64,000 nt of DNA from Paenibacillus shirakamiensis (GTDB taxonomy: Bacteria; Bacillota; Bacilli; Paenibacillales; Paenibacillaceae). Under the pieces are notes generated by a model. It saw only the letters and a list, made by a program, of their open reading frames with translations, ran no database searches and had not been told where the DNA came from. A program made the translations under genes and the position numbers. Each line of letters begins with the position of its first letter. Position 1 is the stretch's first letter. Location of the stretch: the NCBI RefSeq assembly GCF_017874255.1, contig NZ_JAGGLD010000001.1, forward strand, positions 1,302,001 through 1,366,000, in the 5' to 3' direction. This document shows positions 52,699 to 63,095 of this stretch, piece after piece.

Positions 52699-53318
52699 GA
52701 CATAAGCTCCTTTACTTGAGACGCGATGTGTTCAAAATGCTGCGAGTTCTCCACAAAGTCTACCGAGTTTCCATCAATTGTAAGAATATGAATAGAAGGA
52801 CCATGCTGAGCGAGTGAATTCATCGCTGTCTCATAATCTTCGATAAGTTGAAGTAGATATTGATGATCCATGTCCTGCTCGAAGGATCGATTTCGCTTGG
52901 CGATTCTGGAGAGAAGCGTATTCAGATCTGCTTTTATATATACAATGATATTCGGTGAGGGGAAGTCATCCGTCAGAATATGATAAATTTGGCGGTATTT
53001 CTCGCGTTCGCTCCCTTGCAGCGTTCGCTCACTAAAGATTAAGTTCTTGTAAATATGGTAATCCGAAATTACCGGTTTGCCTTGATAAATATAGGCTTGG
53101 ATTGTATCTTGCAACTGCTTGTATCGATTGCATAGAAAGAACATTTCCAGTTGAAAGCTCCAAGTCTCCATATTGTCGTAAAATTTATCAATAAAAGGAT
53201 TCTCCTCCACAATTTCATGAACTATGGGAAGCTTCAATTCCTTCGCTAACATCGAAGCGAGCGTAGTCTTACCAACGCCTATCGGACCTTCAACAGCAAT
53301 AAATGGTGTGTGTGACAT
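52695..53318 (-). CDS. Deoxynucleoside kinase (deoxyguanosine type)
   Basis: A 207-residue paralogue of the next gene. The P-loop is VEGPIGVGKTTLASMLA, ISDYHIYKNLIFSERTL gives the DYH/ERS region, and IAKRNRSFEQDMD the lid arginines. The length and first-gene position match Bacillus dgk. A GGGGGA site precedes the ATG. Both kinases supply dNMPs by salvage. Confidence 0.9.
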   Translation of the reverse strand: MSHTPFIAVEGPIGVGKTTLASMLAKELKLPIVHEIVEENPFIDKFYDNMETWSFQLEMFFLCNRYKQLQDTIQAYIYQGKPVISDYHIYKNLIFSERTLQGSEREKYRQIYHILTDDFPSPNIIVYIKADLNTLLSRIAKRNRSFEQDMDHQYLLQLIEDYETAMNSLAQHGPSIHILTIDGNSVDFVENSQHFEHIASQVKELMS

Positions 53319-53585
53319 TATGTTCTATTCCCCCTCAGTAACGGTCCAACTCTAAATAAACAGACGAATTTATTGTATCACAAAATTTCACTTCAACCTT
53401 TCAAATTCATGCCTCTTTTCGACAAATTCAAGATATATATATCTCATAACAATAGAGCTACATAGATTCTACCGCTGTTACATTTATCTCTATTTCGTAT
53501 TATTATTACTGCCTGTTCGTCCAAGAAATTTCTTGCATTTTGAATAGATTAATGGGAATGCCATTTCGAGTGTGGAGGTGCAGAT

Positions 53586-54695
53586 GTGCACATTCTTATC
53601 ATTGCGCCAGAACAAAATCCAGTTCCTCCTTCAGTAGGAGGTTCCGTGGAACATTGTATCTATCAAATTGCTAAAAAAATATCTCCAATTCATCGTGTGA
53701 CCATCCTCAGTAAATTACGCGGTCATCTCCCTGCTAAAAGTATCCACGGTCATATTACGATCTATCGTGTAACGGGAAAGAGTAAAGAATCCTACCTCAC
53801 CCAAGTGCTTAGAGCAGTAAAAGGCAAACATTTTGATATGATACAAATTGACAACCGCCCAAGATTTATTCCAATGGTTAGACAATGCTTTCCACGTACG
53901 CCCATCTCTATTTTTCTACACTCTACTACATTCATTTCTTCTTCCAAGACTTCAGCTAAGCAGGCCTTAAGTGATTTAGGGAAAGCAAACCTTATCATAG
54001 GGAACAGCCTTTCCTTACAAAATCATGTGAAGCGCAAATTCCCCAGCCTCCAACATAAGGTCCATCATGTCCATTTGGGGGTAGACTTGAATCAATTCAT
54101 ACTCAGAAAAGAAAGAATCCGAACAAAGGTAAGCCCGTTCGTTATTCTGTATGCGGGCAGATTGACTCCTATAAAAGGAATTCCCGTTCTTATGAAAGCC
54201 ACACATCTCGTTAAAAAATCTATTCCATCGGCTCGTCTTGTCCTTGCGGGAGGGGCTGGCAAATCAAGCTACAAACGGCATTTACAACAAGTAGCCTCTT
54301 CTCTTCGCATTCCTGTAACCTTTAAAGGCGCCGTGTCTCGCGGTCAAATGCCACAATTCTACCGTTCCGGAGATTGCTTCGTCTGTCCATCTCAAGGACA
54401 CGAAGCCTTTGGTCTAGTGAATGTCGAAGCCATGGCTTCAGGAGTACCGGCTGTAGCCTCTAAAAATGGGGGAATTCCAGAAATTATTCGGCACGGTCAT
54501 AATGGTCTTTTAGTATCCAAGTTTCGCAGCCCCGAACATTTTGCTAGAGAAATCATCAAAATTGCCAAGCAACCTTCCCTAGCCAAAAAACTGACCCATC
54601 AAGCCCGAAAAGATGTTACAGCGAAATTCAGTTGGCGTACTACAGCCCGTAAGTTAGAGAAACTTTACGCTGTAAAGGCCAAAACCTATAAGTAA
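53586..54695 (+). CDS. cotSA: GT4 glycosyltransferase, spore-coat CotSA-like
   Basis: A 369-residue GT-B glycosyltransferase. The N-terminal PPSVGGSVEHCIYQIAKKI and the donor-site motif GHEAFGLVNVEAMASGVPAV (E-x7-E) fit family GT4; YAGRLTPIKGIPVLMKA is the start of the nucleotide-sugar domain. The sequence resembles CotSA of Bacillales, which helps build the spore coat. The start is a GTG at 53586 with GGAGGTG upstream; an ATG two bases earlier is out of frame. The symbol is given by resemblance, not synteny: cotS is not adjacent. Confidence 0.8.
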   Translation: MHILIIAPEQNPVPPSVGGSVEHCIYQIAKKISPIHRVTILSKLRGHLPAKSIHGHITIYRVTGKSKESYLTQVLRAVKGKHFDMIQIDNRPRFIPMVRQCFPRTPISIFLHSTTFISSSKTSAKQALSDLGKANLIIGNSLSLQNHVKRKFPSLQHKVHHVHLGVDLNQFILRKERIRTKVSPFVILYAGRLTPIKGIPVLMKATHLVKKSIPSARLVLAGGAGKSSYKRHLQQVASSLRIPVTFKGAVSRGQMPQFYRSGDCFVCPSQGHEAFGLVNVEAMASGVPAVASKNGGIPEIIRHGHNGLLVSKFRSPEHFAREIIKIAKQPSLAKKLTHQARKDVTAKFSWRTTARKLEKLYAVKAKTYK

Positions 54696-54748
54696 TAATA
54701 AGAAACGGAAACTGTATTCATTATTCTTGACATATCATTTCGATATAA

Positions 54749-54795
54749 AATGCAAAAAGCATTGAGAGTATAAAACTCCTAATGCTTTTTGCATT
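54749..54795. terminator. Bidirectional terminator between the GT4 and MocR genes
   Basis: AATGCAAAAAGCATT pairs with AATGCTTTTTGCATT around a 17-nt loop (whose GAGAGT/ACTCC ends can also pair). Confidence 0.7.
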
Positions 54796-54827
54796 GTCGA
54801 TCGGTGTGAATTTGGCCCACGAAGTTA

Positions 54828-56333
54828 TTAAGGAACATCTGTTACATCTTGATGTCCTTCCCTCACAGCCTCAATAAGAATCTTCATCCCTTTCCGAATC
54901 TGATCCTCATTCATGAACGAATAACTTAAACGAATATAGCGATCCATTTGGCGCAGAGAATCGTGAGCAATCCCTGGTGAGAAAACAACATTATTTTGAC
55001 GACAACGTTCCATAATGCTCTGGGTATCTCCAGCAAATGCAGGCAGTTTCACCCACAAGCTTAGCCCGCCCTTCGGACTATCCCAAGACCAACCTGCCTG
55101 ATATAGTTCTTGTTCCATAGCTTCTTTACGCAAGCAAAGTGCCGTTCGAAGCTTCTCTAAATGCCCCGTTAGTCTTTCGGATGCAAGATATAGAAGAAAT
55201 ACTTTCTGATTCAGCAGGGGGGCTCCGTTATCCATCCGATATTTATAGTTCATTAGGGCGTTCATCCGAGGTGAATGTGTACATAGAGCAGCAATTCGAA
55301 GTCCAGGTGCTGCATATTTACTAAAGCTACGAATATACACTACCCATCCTTCCGTATCGTAAGAAGCCACAGGTGGTGGCGGGGCGGTGTCACCAAAGTA
55401 TATATCGCGAAAAGAATCATCTTCCACGACCAGACACTGGTATTTTTCTGCTAACTCTACTACTTTTTTGCGCTGAGAAGCCGGTATCGTATGCCCTGTT
55501 GGATTATGGAACGTAGGGTTGATGTAAAAAACACGAGGTTGGTATCGAATCATCTGTTCTTCTACAGCAGCCAGATTATAGCCTTCTGCATGAATATCGA
55601 TAGGTATTAATTGGGCGCCTTGGTCTTCGAATATCGTAATGGCCGCATGATAAGTCGGCCTTTCTATAAGTACATAATCCCCCTGCCTTACGAACGCTCT
55701 TGTAATAAGATCAATCCCCTGCTGAGCACCCGTCGTAATCAAAATATTGTCTGGTTCCAAATAGAGCTGATGCGTATTTGCAAAATAAACAGAGAGGACG
55801 GATCGAAGCTCCTCATCGCCTTGAACTGAAGAGTACGTGCTAAGCACTTTAGGATAGATATCAAATACTTTTTTGGCATACTCTGAGAAATAACGATTGG
55901 GCAGTAAAGTAGGATCTACTAAGGCTTGTGAGAAAGAATATTGATCCGAACCGAGCAGGAAATTCTCCGGTGGGTGATACTCAAGATGGTTGGGAAGAGG
56001 GTATTCTTTCTTTGTCATAGGAAAGGCATAATAACCGGATTTTTCTTTGACATAAATGCGCCCCGTATCCTTGAGCAACTGATAGGCTTTGAATACAGTT
56101 AACCGATGAACATGTAGTTCTTCAGACAAGCTACGTACAGAAGGGAGTTTCTCATGCTCTTTCCATGTTCCCTGTGCTAATTTTTCGATCAAATAATTAT
56201 ACACTTGCCGAAATAACAGCGTTGGGCGGCTATGTACCGCTTCTTTGTACTGATCTATAGGCGAAATTTTTTTGTTCTGTATGTTCTGCTTAGCGTTTAA
56301 TTCAATTTCACTTCTAATCTCTGGCTTCAACAT
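54828..56333 (-). CDS. MocR-type regulator (GntR HTH fused to aminotransferase-like domain)
   Basis: A 501-residue PLP-binding regulator. The GntR winged helix (KLPSVRSLSEELHVHRLTVF) is followed by an aminotransferase fold I domain: ITTGAQQGIDLI, NPTFHNPTGHTIP, VEDDSFRDIYF and the Schiff-base Lys in SFSKYAAPGLRIA. The frame opens at 56369, but the ATG at 56333 with AGGAGGAG upstream is preferred. It is divergent from an EamA exporter; MocR proteins usually activate the divergent neighbour. The ligand is unknown; known ones include amino-group compounds and vitamin B6. Confidence 0.92.
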   Translation of the reverse strand: MLKPEIRSEIELNAKQNIQNKKISPIDQYKEAVHSRPTLLFRQVYNYLIEKLAQGTWKEHEKLPSVRSLSEELHVHRLTVFKAYQLLKDTGRIYVKEKSGYYAFPMTKKEYPLPNHLEYHPPENFLLGSDQYSFSQALVDPTLLPNRYFSEYAKKVFDIYPKVLSTYSSVQGDEELRSVLSVYFANTHQLYLEPDNILITTGAQQGIDLITRAFVRQGDYVLIERPTYHAAITIFEDQGAQLIPIDIHAEGYNLAAVEEQMIRYQPRVFYINPTFHNPTGHTIPASQRKKVVELAEKYQCLVVEDDSFRDIYFGDTAPPPPVASYDTEGWVVYIRSFSKYAAPGLRIAALCTHSPRMNALMNYKYRMDNGAPLLNQKVFLLYLASERLTGHLEKLRTALCLRKEAMEQELYQAGWSWDSPKGGLSLWVKLPAFAGDTQSIMERCRQNNVVFSPGIAHDSLRQMDRYIRLSYSFMNEDQIRKGMKILIEAVREGHQDVTDVP

Positions 56334-56373
56334 ATCCTCTCCTCCTATACGTTCCATCCTCAGCAGCACACCC

Positions 56374-56421
56374 CATCTGTTCTATCGCTTTACATCTGTT
56401 CTGTTTCCTACCTCTTATAAT
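56374..56421 (+). promoter_or_regulatory. Direct repeats and -10 box of the EamA gene
   Basis: CATCTGTTCT occurs at 56374-56383 and 56393-56402, 19 bp apart, with TATAAT at 56416-56421. Tandem direct repeats just upstream of a promoter with a poor -35 are typical of MocR-activated genes. Confidence 0.6.
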
Positions 56422-56444
56422 AGAGGAAAAGGGAGGAATCGTGA

Positions 56445-57359
56445 ATGATTTATGTAGCATTTTCAATGATTTGTTTAATTTTCGGCACAACTTTTTTAGC
56501 AATTAAATGGGGAATTGATGCAGGACTTACCCCCTTCTTTGGTGGAGGGTTACGCTTTTTTCTGGCAGGACTGATCCTCTTCTGCTTCATGGTCTGGAGA
56601 GGTAAAGCTTCCTTATCCTTACTTCTGCGAAAAGAGATGTTACTTACCGGCCTCGGCTTAACTTTTGGAACATTCGGATCACTATATTGGGCCGAACAAT
56701 ACATAGCTTCTGGCATCGCCGCAGCACTTACAGCGACAGGTCCGCTGATGATCTTAATCCTACAGACATGTATACTTCATCAAAAGTCAAAAGTCTCATC
56801 CTTCGTTGGTTGCACTATTGGTTTTGCTGGTGTGGTGATACTCCTACTACCTGCACTAACCACGAATCAAGGTGGTTTCCTTTGGATCGTCGCATGTGCC
56901 ACTGTATTAATGGGGGAGGTATTCTATGCAGGAGGCACCCTCTATCTTAAGCAAGTCATGCCTAGGTTCCAAAATGTATCTCCCGTCGCCCTTAATGCCG
57001 TACAGATGATGTATGGGGGAGCGGGTATTTTAACAGTATCGCTATGTACAGAAGACATTCATCTGAACGTATTACTTCAGCCACATGCCATTTATTCTCT
57101 AATCTACCTCATCGTGATTGGCTCTATGGTAGCGCACACACTCTATTATTGGCTCGTTGTAAAAACAACACCTCTTTTCCCTTCCACTTGGTTATACATT
57201 TCTCCTATTATAGCTATTGGACTTGGGATGGTTATATATAATGAACCTATCTCTTGGAACATGCTAGTAGGTGTACTCATTATCATCACAGGACTCGTAC
57301 TCGTTAATGCTTCCGCCCTACGTCAGTTATTTACACGTACCCGTTCCATAGCTTCATGA
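56445..57359 (+). CDS. EamA/DMT-family transporter
   Basis: A 304-residue protein with ten membrane helices in two EamA repeats (FGTTFLAIKWGIDAGLTPFF; PLMILILQTC ends the first half, and VAHTLYYWLVVKTTPLFPST lies in the second). Members export amino acids or metabolites. GGGAGG lies 8 nt before the ATG. It is divergent from the MocR gene, whose product is its probable activator. Substrate unknown. Confidence 0.9.
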   Translation: MIYVAFSMICLIFGTTFLAIKWGIDAGLTPFFGGGLRFFLAGLILFCFMVWRGKASLSLLLRKEMLLTGLGLTFGTFGSLYWAEQYIASGIAAALTATGPLMILILQTCILHQKSKVSSFVGCTIGFAGVVILLLPALTTNQGGFLWIVACATVLMGEVFYAGGTLYLKQVMPRFQNVSPVALNAVQMMYGGAGILTVSLCTEDIHLNVLLQPHAIYSLIYLIVIGSMVAHTLYYWLVVKTTPLFPSTWLYISPIIAIGLGMVIYNEPISWNMLVGVLIIITGLVLVNASALRQLFTRTRSIAS

Positions 57360-57401
57360 GATAAATATAAAGAATTAAAATTCCCATCATAAGGAACGCA
57401 A

Positions 57402-57437
57402 AAAAACCTTGAAAGGATTCGTGCCCTTCAAGGTTTT
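57402..57437. terminator. Bidirectional terminator between EamA and NRPS genes
   Basis: AAAAACCTTGAA-AGG pairs with CCT-TTCAAGGTTTTT-type sequence around an about 10-nt loop, with T-runs on both strands. Confidence 0.88.
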
Positions 57438-57444
57438 TATCTGC

Positions 57445-60400
57445 TTATACTAACAATTCAGGCGGATTAAAATATCCAATCTGAATGGCATAATCAATCA
57501 GTTTCTTAAAAAAGTGTTCATTCGGCTCGGCACACTCCACACCCGTACCTACTAAATATGTAGAGGTCTGTGGACACACGTATCTAAAAATGGAATCTTT
57601 AGCTCCATCCCCTTCAAGCTGTGCCATAGCAAGCTCAAGCCCTTCTTGATCTTTGGCCTGTCCTAGATCTAGAACCCATGCTTCATATTCCTTCCAATCC
57701 AGCAACGCAATTTCATACCCATAGTCCCTAAAATAGTTGACCATCTGCTCATAGGGAACAGAGACAGGATTACAGATGTGGAACATACGTCCAACTGTGG
57801 TCTGCTGTAGCAGCAAGGAGGTAATCGATGCCCCCGCGTAATTAATAGGAGTGACATCCACTTCCCACTTCACTTTGGGTGCTTTTTTCAGAAGTAGCAT
57901 CGCTTTTAGCATTCTCACAAATGCGTTATGATCCATATTTTTTTGGAATATCCCATTCGTAGAATTACAAGAGAGATTACCTACACGGTAGATGCTTGCA
58001 GCTATCCCTTCTTGCCCAGCACGAACGACTAACTTCTCCGCTTCAAGTTTGCTATTTGTGTATACATTATCGATCGCTGATGTCTCATATCCTGATCCAT
58101 CCACAATAGATTCCCACTGACCTCCAGCCGCCAGATCTTCCGGAATGCCCAACGTGGAAATGAAATGGAACCTAATTTGAGGTTTTCTTCTCGCCATATC
58201 CAGTAGACGGTTTGTACTGTCCACATTCACTCTAGTGAAATACTCTGCATCTCCAAAGTGTTTTACTTCAGCTCCACAATGAATAATAGAATCTATTTGT
58301 TCATCTACGATGATCCGATTAAGCATACTTAGACCGAGATTATCTTTCTCCAAATCTCCTTCTATTGCTAAGACTCGTCTTTGCATGCGTTCAGCAATCT
58401 CCTCGCCAAAATATCCTTTCATCACTTGAACTAACCGATCAAAAGGTTGTTGCTCTTCCGAAGGGCGTACTAGACAGTAGATGGTAGCTTCAGTAGATTG
58501 ATGCAGTAGTTCATATAACAAGTGAGACCCTAAATAGCCTGTAGCTCCGGTCAGTAAAATACACTGTTGGTCTGACAAAACCCTGTCCGTTTTAGGAACC
58601 CCATAAAAGTATTCAGGGAACTCTGCTAAAGGCTGCTGCGGAAGCGTAAGATCAACTTGCATCTGAGGCACGCCAGAAGCTATTAATTCCTCAATCCTCT
58701 GCGACAATGTTGCAATCGTCGGATATACAAAGAAATCGTTGATTTTGAGCTGAGGGAAACTTGGCTTCAGTACCACAAGAATTTCAAGAATCTTCAAGGA
58801 GTATCCACCCATGTCGAAGAAATCGTCATGGATACTAATATTCGTCTGTCCAAGCGCCTTCTCCCATGCACGGCTGATCTCCCATTGAAGTTCATTCACA
58901 GGAGGGATGTATTCAGAATCGAGCGGGGGCATAGAAATCTCTAATAGGTCCAGCTTCTTGCGATCTATTTTCCCCGTTGGAGATAAGGGCATGTCTTCAA
59001 TAAAGCAGAAGTGTTTGGGCACCATATAATTCGGCACTTTTTTGCTAAGAAATTGAACTAAATCCATATGGGACACAGCGAGTCCATCATGAGAGGTATA
59101 GAAAGCGGCAAGCATTTTGCTCCCCTCTTCATCGGTTTTGGGTAGAACAGCAATATCTTTGATGGCATGGTGTTTTGCTAGATTATCCTCAATTTCTCCG
59201 AGCTCAATTCGGAATCCTCTGATTTTAACCTGAGCATCTTTTCTGCCTCGATACTCCACTTGTCCATGGGGTAATAGGCGGACCATATCTCCAGATCGAT
59301 AAAATTTCTTACCTGAATCGGGATGAATAGGATCGGAGATAAATACTTCCTTCGTCTTCTCGGGTTGATTCAAATATCCCTTCCCAATACCAACTGAACT
59401 AATAAGTAATTCGCCAGTTACACAAGTAGGACAAAGTTCATTTTGTTCATTTACGATGTACAGTTCGTAGTTCGTAAGTGGAGTTCCAATATAGATAGAG
59501 GAGAGGTTCTCTGGAACAGGATAGTCTACAGTATGACCTGTAGCTACAACCGTGATCTCTGTAGGGCCGTAAAGATTTACGACTGGAATTTGAAGTTTCC
59601 TCTGGAATAGACGAACGGTCTCTCCAGATAAGGCCTCGCCGCCCACTACGATACTCTTAATATTTCGATATTTATCTGTATCTTCCAGCAGAATATAGGT
59701 AGCCAATTGGTTGAAGAATACGGTAGGTAATATAGATACACGTGTAGCCCCCGTCTCTTCCACTGCCTCAGTGAACGCATCAATCGAAAACCGTTCTTCA
59801 TCTGAGAGCAGATGAAGATTAGCCCCACTGACAAGCGAACTAAAAATATCATATACGGAAGCATCAAAGCTAAACGTAGCATATTGCAAAATAATATCCT
59901 CTTCGGTTAAGTGTAGACTGGCTTGGGTAGATAAGGCCAAATTCACCACTCCCTTGTGCCCAATCAGCGCACCCTTCGGTTTACCCGTAGAACCAGACGT
60001 ATAGATTACATAGGCCAGATCCTCTGGCTGGTTCAGTACATGGCAAGCTTCTTCTGAATAGTTGTGCCTAACATCATCCACACAAAAGAGTTGCGGTTTC
60101 GCTTCAAAATCAGATAATAATCCCGCTAACTTTGGCAAGAATTCGTGCTGAGTAAGGATGATAGAGGACTTCGTATCCTCAATAATATAGGCATTGCGTT
60201 CATCAGGATGCGCAGGATCTAGCGGAATATAGGCTCCCCCCGCTTTAAGCACCCCCAGTAGACTAACAATCGTACTCAGGCTTCTTTTCATAAAAATAGA
60301 CACGAACTGACCTTTATCTAAACCTTGGGAAAGAAGCATGTGCGCCACTTGATTAGAAGCACGGTCCAACTCTTTATAAGAAAGATGATCTTGACCTTCC

Positions 60401-61161
60401 GATAAGGCAATATGATTGGGAAACTGATTTACAATGCTCCTGAACATAGCCACTAGTGTTGCCTCTTCAGGTAGTTCTCTTTTCGTATCATTCAGCTCTG
60501 CATACGTAGCCACATCTACTTCCGTAATGATAGGAAGCCGACCAATCATTAGGTCAGCCTGTTGAAGTGCTCCATTTAGCAGATGCTGAAAATGCTGGCT
60601 ATACTTTAAAATTAGTGGTTCGTTATATAAATTGCTTGCAAATGAAATATGCAGTACCCAGCGCTCAGGTTCTTCTTGAACGTACCAATTCAAACCATGA
60701 GAAGAAGAAGCATCAGCAAAGCCATAGACCGCCGGGTAATGTATCGCTTGACCGATCATCTCTTCCATATTCTCGTTCGTATAGAGCATGGCTTGTAAGC
60801 GATCGAGTTTAACTGCAATCTGTCCATACACATTTCGAAACGTATCAGTACTTTGGAGATTAATTCTCAGTGGAAGCAGATTTCCCTGCTTAGTCTTCAC
60901 ACCGATTAGAAGATCAGGATCACTCGTCATTCGGTGTAAGAAGATGACATAACTAGTTAACATACACGTCTCAAAATCATAGGAACGGCGGCAGTGCTCC
61001 TGCTCTTCTAATCTGATATATAGAGGGATTTCCATAGACTGAATACTAAAGTCTGCGTTGTGCGAAGATTCTTCTGTATACAGGTGGAAACCTGGTAATG
61101 GAAGCTGTAATTCCTGCAATATATATTCTTTATTGTGGTCTATCAACATCGTGCTGTTCAA
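57445..61161 (-). CDS. Single-module NRPS: partial condensation-A-PCP-thioester reductase
   Basis: A 1238-residue synthetase expected to activate one amino acid and release it by NADPH reduction as an aldehyde or alcohol. Residues 1 to about 225 resemble only the C-terminal half of a condensation domain; HHxxxDG is absent. The A domain (about 235-740) has YTSGSTGKPKG (387-397), FDASVYD (432-438), YGPTE and the A10 Lys731. The PCP Ser788 is in GGYSL. The reductase (about 860-1235) has GATGYLG (872-878) and Tyr1034/Lys1038. Pocket residues read by eye are D433, A434, Y437, S476, V505, G507, L530, V538, V539, K731; no amino acid is proposed. The start is a TTG with GGGGGTG 7 nt upstream. Similar A-T-R enzymes act alone or with one partner. 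Confidence 0.93.
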   Translation of the reverse strand: MNSTMLIDHNKEYILQELQLPLPGFHLYTEESSHNADFSIQSMEIPLYIRLEEQEHCRRSYDFETCMLTSYVIFLHRMTSDPDLLIGVKTKQGNLLPLRINLQSTDTFRNVYGQIAVKLDRLQAMLYTNENMEEMIGQAIHYPAVYGFADASSSHGLNWYVQEEPERWVLHISFASNLYNEPLILKYSQHFQHLLNGALQQADLMIGRLPIITEVDVATYAELNDTKRELPEEATLVAMFRSIVNQFPNHIALSEGQDHLSYKELDRASNQVAHMLLSQGLDKGQFVSIFMKRSLSTIVSLLGVLKAGGAYIPLDPAHPDERNAYIIEDTKSSIILTQHEFLPKLAGLLSDFEAKPQLFCVDDVRHNYSEEACHVLNQPEDLAYVIYTSGSTGKPKGALIGHKGVVNLALSTQASLHLTEEDIILQYATFSFDASVYDIFSSLVSGANLHLLSDEERFSIDAFTEAVEETGATRVSILPTVFFNQLATYILLEDTDKYRNIKSIVVGGEALSGETVRLFQRKLQIPVVNLYGPTEITVVATGHTVDYPVPENLSSIYIGTPLTNYELYIVNEQNELCPTCVTGELLISSVGIGKGYLNQPEKTKEVFISDPIHPDSGKKFYRSGDMVRLLPHGQVEYRGRKDAQVKIRGFRIELGEIEDNLAKHHAIKDIAVLPKTDEEGSKMLAAFYTSHDGLAVSHMDLVQFLSKKVPNYMVPKHFCFIEDMPLSPTGKIDRKKLDLLEISMPPLDSEYIPPVNELQWEISRAWEKALGQTNISIHDDFFDMGGYSLKILEILVVLKPSFPQLKINDFFVYPTIATLSQRIEELIASGVPQMQVDLTLPQQPLAEFPEYFYGVPKTDRVLSDQQCILLTGATGYLGSHLLYELLHQSTEATIYCLVRPSEEQQPFDRLVQVMKGYFGEEIAERMQRRVLAIEGDLEKDNLGLSMLNRIIVDEQIDSIIHCGAEVKHFGDAEYFTRVNVDSTNRLLDMARRKPQIRFHFISTLGIPEDLAAGGQWESIVDGSGYETSAIDNVYTNSKLEAEKLVVRAGQEGIAASIYRVGNLSCNSTNGIFQKNMDHNAFVRMLKAMLLLKKAPKVKWEVDVTPINYAGASITSLLLQQTTVGRMFHICNPVSVPYEQMVNYFRDYGYEIALLDWKEYEAWVLDLGQAKDQEGLELAMAQLEGDGAKDSIFRYVCPQTSTYLVGTGVECAEPNEHFFKKLIDYAIQIGYFNPPELLV

Positions 61162-61194
61162 AGCTGTTCACCCCCATATCCGATTCTCTGTAAA

Positions 61195-62970
61195 TTATAC
61201 GTGAAGCTTTTCGACTAACCCTTCTAACTGTTTGGAAATTTGTTTCATCTGTTCAGCGGATTCATAAATCGTAACAAAAGAAGCTTGTTGATCTTGAGCA
61301 CTCTTACGAATTTCACCTGAGGCAGAAGAATTATTCTCAGCAAGTACAGCCAAGTTTTTAATTGAAGATGTAATCTGTTCAGTCTCTGCCACCATTTCCT
61401 CGGTAGCTGCAGAGACTTCTTGAATTTGACTAGTTACAGTATCCGTTGCATTTGACATTCCATTGAACAATGTACCTGTAGTTCTTACAATTTCAATACC
61501 TACGGCTACATTTTTCTCACCATCACGAATTGCTTTCACTGCGGATGTTGTCTCATTCTGAATATAACTAATTAACTCAATAATCTGATCAGCCGAACTA
61601 CGGCTCTCCTCAGATAGCTTTTTCACTTCATCTGCGACTACCGCAAATCCACGTCCATGTTCCCCAGCTCTAGCTGCTTCTATACTCGCATTTAGAGATA
61701 GGAGATTGGTCTGAGAAGCAATTTCTGTAATGACCTCTACAATCTGCCCAATTTCATTCGAGCGGGTCTGAAGGTTTTGAATAATATCCACAGCATTTTT
61801 TACGGACGTATGAATCGAATGCATCTGCGTTATGACTTGCTCAATATTTTGGTTCCCTTTCTCTGACTGCTCTTTCATTTGAAGAGAGATATGCGAAAGG
61901 TCCGTGGTATTGCTGGCAATCGTTGTGACTCCAGAGGAGATCTCTTCAAGAGAGACAACACTTTCCGTAATCGACGTACTTTGAATAGAGATCTGGTCGG
62001 ACATCTCTTCGATGTTTTTGGTAATAGCTGATGAATTCTTATTATTCAATTCGACAGCCGAGAATAAGTATTTGGATTGCTCTGCAGACTGTTCCGATAC
62101 CGACTTCATCGTCGTCACCAATTCTTTGATATGGTTAACGGTCGTATTGAACTTGGCATTGACTTGGCCGAACTCATCATCACCCGCTTTAAGCTGGACG
62201 GTAAAGTCACCTTCACTCAGCTTCTCTAATGCACCTTTTAACGCTTTAATAGGGGCGAAAGTTTTCTTGATTGTGAAATATTGCAAAATTAATACCACGA
62301 GCAGCGTTAGCATTAATGCAATCACAGAGTAGGTGATAAGCTCTTTCTTGCCCGCAGCAATAAGACTCGCATCCACGTCAATCCCCATATATGCGATAAT
62401 CTTACCCTTATCATTCTGGAAAGGATAAAGCACGGTAATCCAAGTACCGTAGTTGTCTGTATAAGCATTCGTATAGACAAGCTTCTTGGATTTCAACATC
62501 TCTCGTACTGCATCTGCATGAACCTTAGGCTGCTGATACAAATCGCCAAGCTTCATATTATCTTTGGCAAAAATTTCTAGAATAGCTGTAGGTAGTGCTA
62601 CGATAGAGGTCTTGTTCCCATCTACAAGTTCAGGTCCAAAAATATAACCTTGGGCAATGTTAGGATGTGTATTTGAGAGATCGTTAAAGACTTGAGATAA
62701 TTTCTTCTGAATCGGTGAGTTAGGATCTTTGCTATTTAAAGCGGCTTCAGCATCTACGGAAGGTACATTTTTGACAAGTGCCTCCATCGTCTTACCTGAA
62801 TCCGATTGAAGCTGCTTGGTCAATACGTTGCCTTGTAGATAATAACTGTATCCAATCATGATCACACCCGTGATGAAGATGTAGAAACTGGTCAGAATCA
62901 TATTTCGAGTCAAAATACTGCGCTTCCTTAAAACATTCAATTGTTTAACCGATACATTAGACTTATTCAT
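61195..62970 (-). CDS. Methyl-accepting chemotaxis protein
   Basis: A 591-residue chemoreceptor. A first membrane helix (about 24-44), an extracellular Cache-like sensor domain (about 45-215), a second helix ([16 protein letters not shown]) and HAMP ([17 protein letters not shown]) lead to the signalling domain with the conserved hairpin tip [20 protein letters not shown] and [19 protein letters not shown] precedes the ATG at a spacing of about 11 nt. Its leader holds a cyclic-di-GMP-I riboswitch, so receptor synthesis is tied to the motile/sessile switch. It lies 33 bp upstream of the NRPS gene in the same direction and may be co-transcribed with it. Confidence 0.94.
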   Translation of the reverse strand: MNKSNVSVKQLNVLRKRSILTRNMILTSFYIFITGVIMIGYSYYLQGNVLTKQLQSDSGKTMEALVKNVPSVDAEAALNSKDPNSPIQKKLSQVFNDLSNTHPNIAQGYIFGPELVDGNKTSIVALPTAILEIFAKDNMKLGDLYQQPKVHADAVREMLKSKKLVYTNAYTDNYGTWITVLYPFQNDKGKIIAYMGIDVDASLIAAGKKELITYSVIALMLTLLVVLILQYFTIKKTFAPIKALKGALEKLSEGDFTVQLKAGDDEFGQVNAKFNTTVNHIKELVTTMKSVSEQSAEQSKYLFSAVELNNKNSSAITKNIEEMSDQISIQSTSITESVVSLEEISSGVTTIASNTTDLSHISLQMKEQSEKGNQNIEQVITQMHSIHTSVKNAVDIIQNLQTRSNEIGQIVEVITEIASQTNLLSLNASIEAARAGEHGRGFAVVADEVKKLSEESRSSADQIIELISYIQNETTSAVKAIRDGEKNVAVGIEIVRTTGTLFNGMSNATDTVTSQIQEVSAATEEMVAETEQITSSIKNLAVLAENNSSASGEIRKSAQDQQASFVTIYESAEQMKQISKQLEGLVEKLHV

Positions 62971-63095
62971 GCTGAAAGCTCTCCTTTACAAATCTCATAT
63001 GTATTTCTACGAAGAATACCACGGCTTGCTACGCTTCATAAAGTCTTGCATTAACCTTCATGTCTGATGTCCTTTCTACTAAAGCTCTTTTTTCA

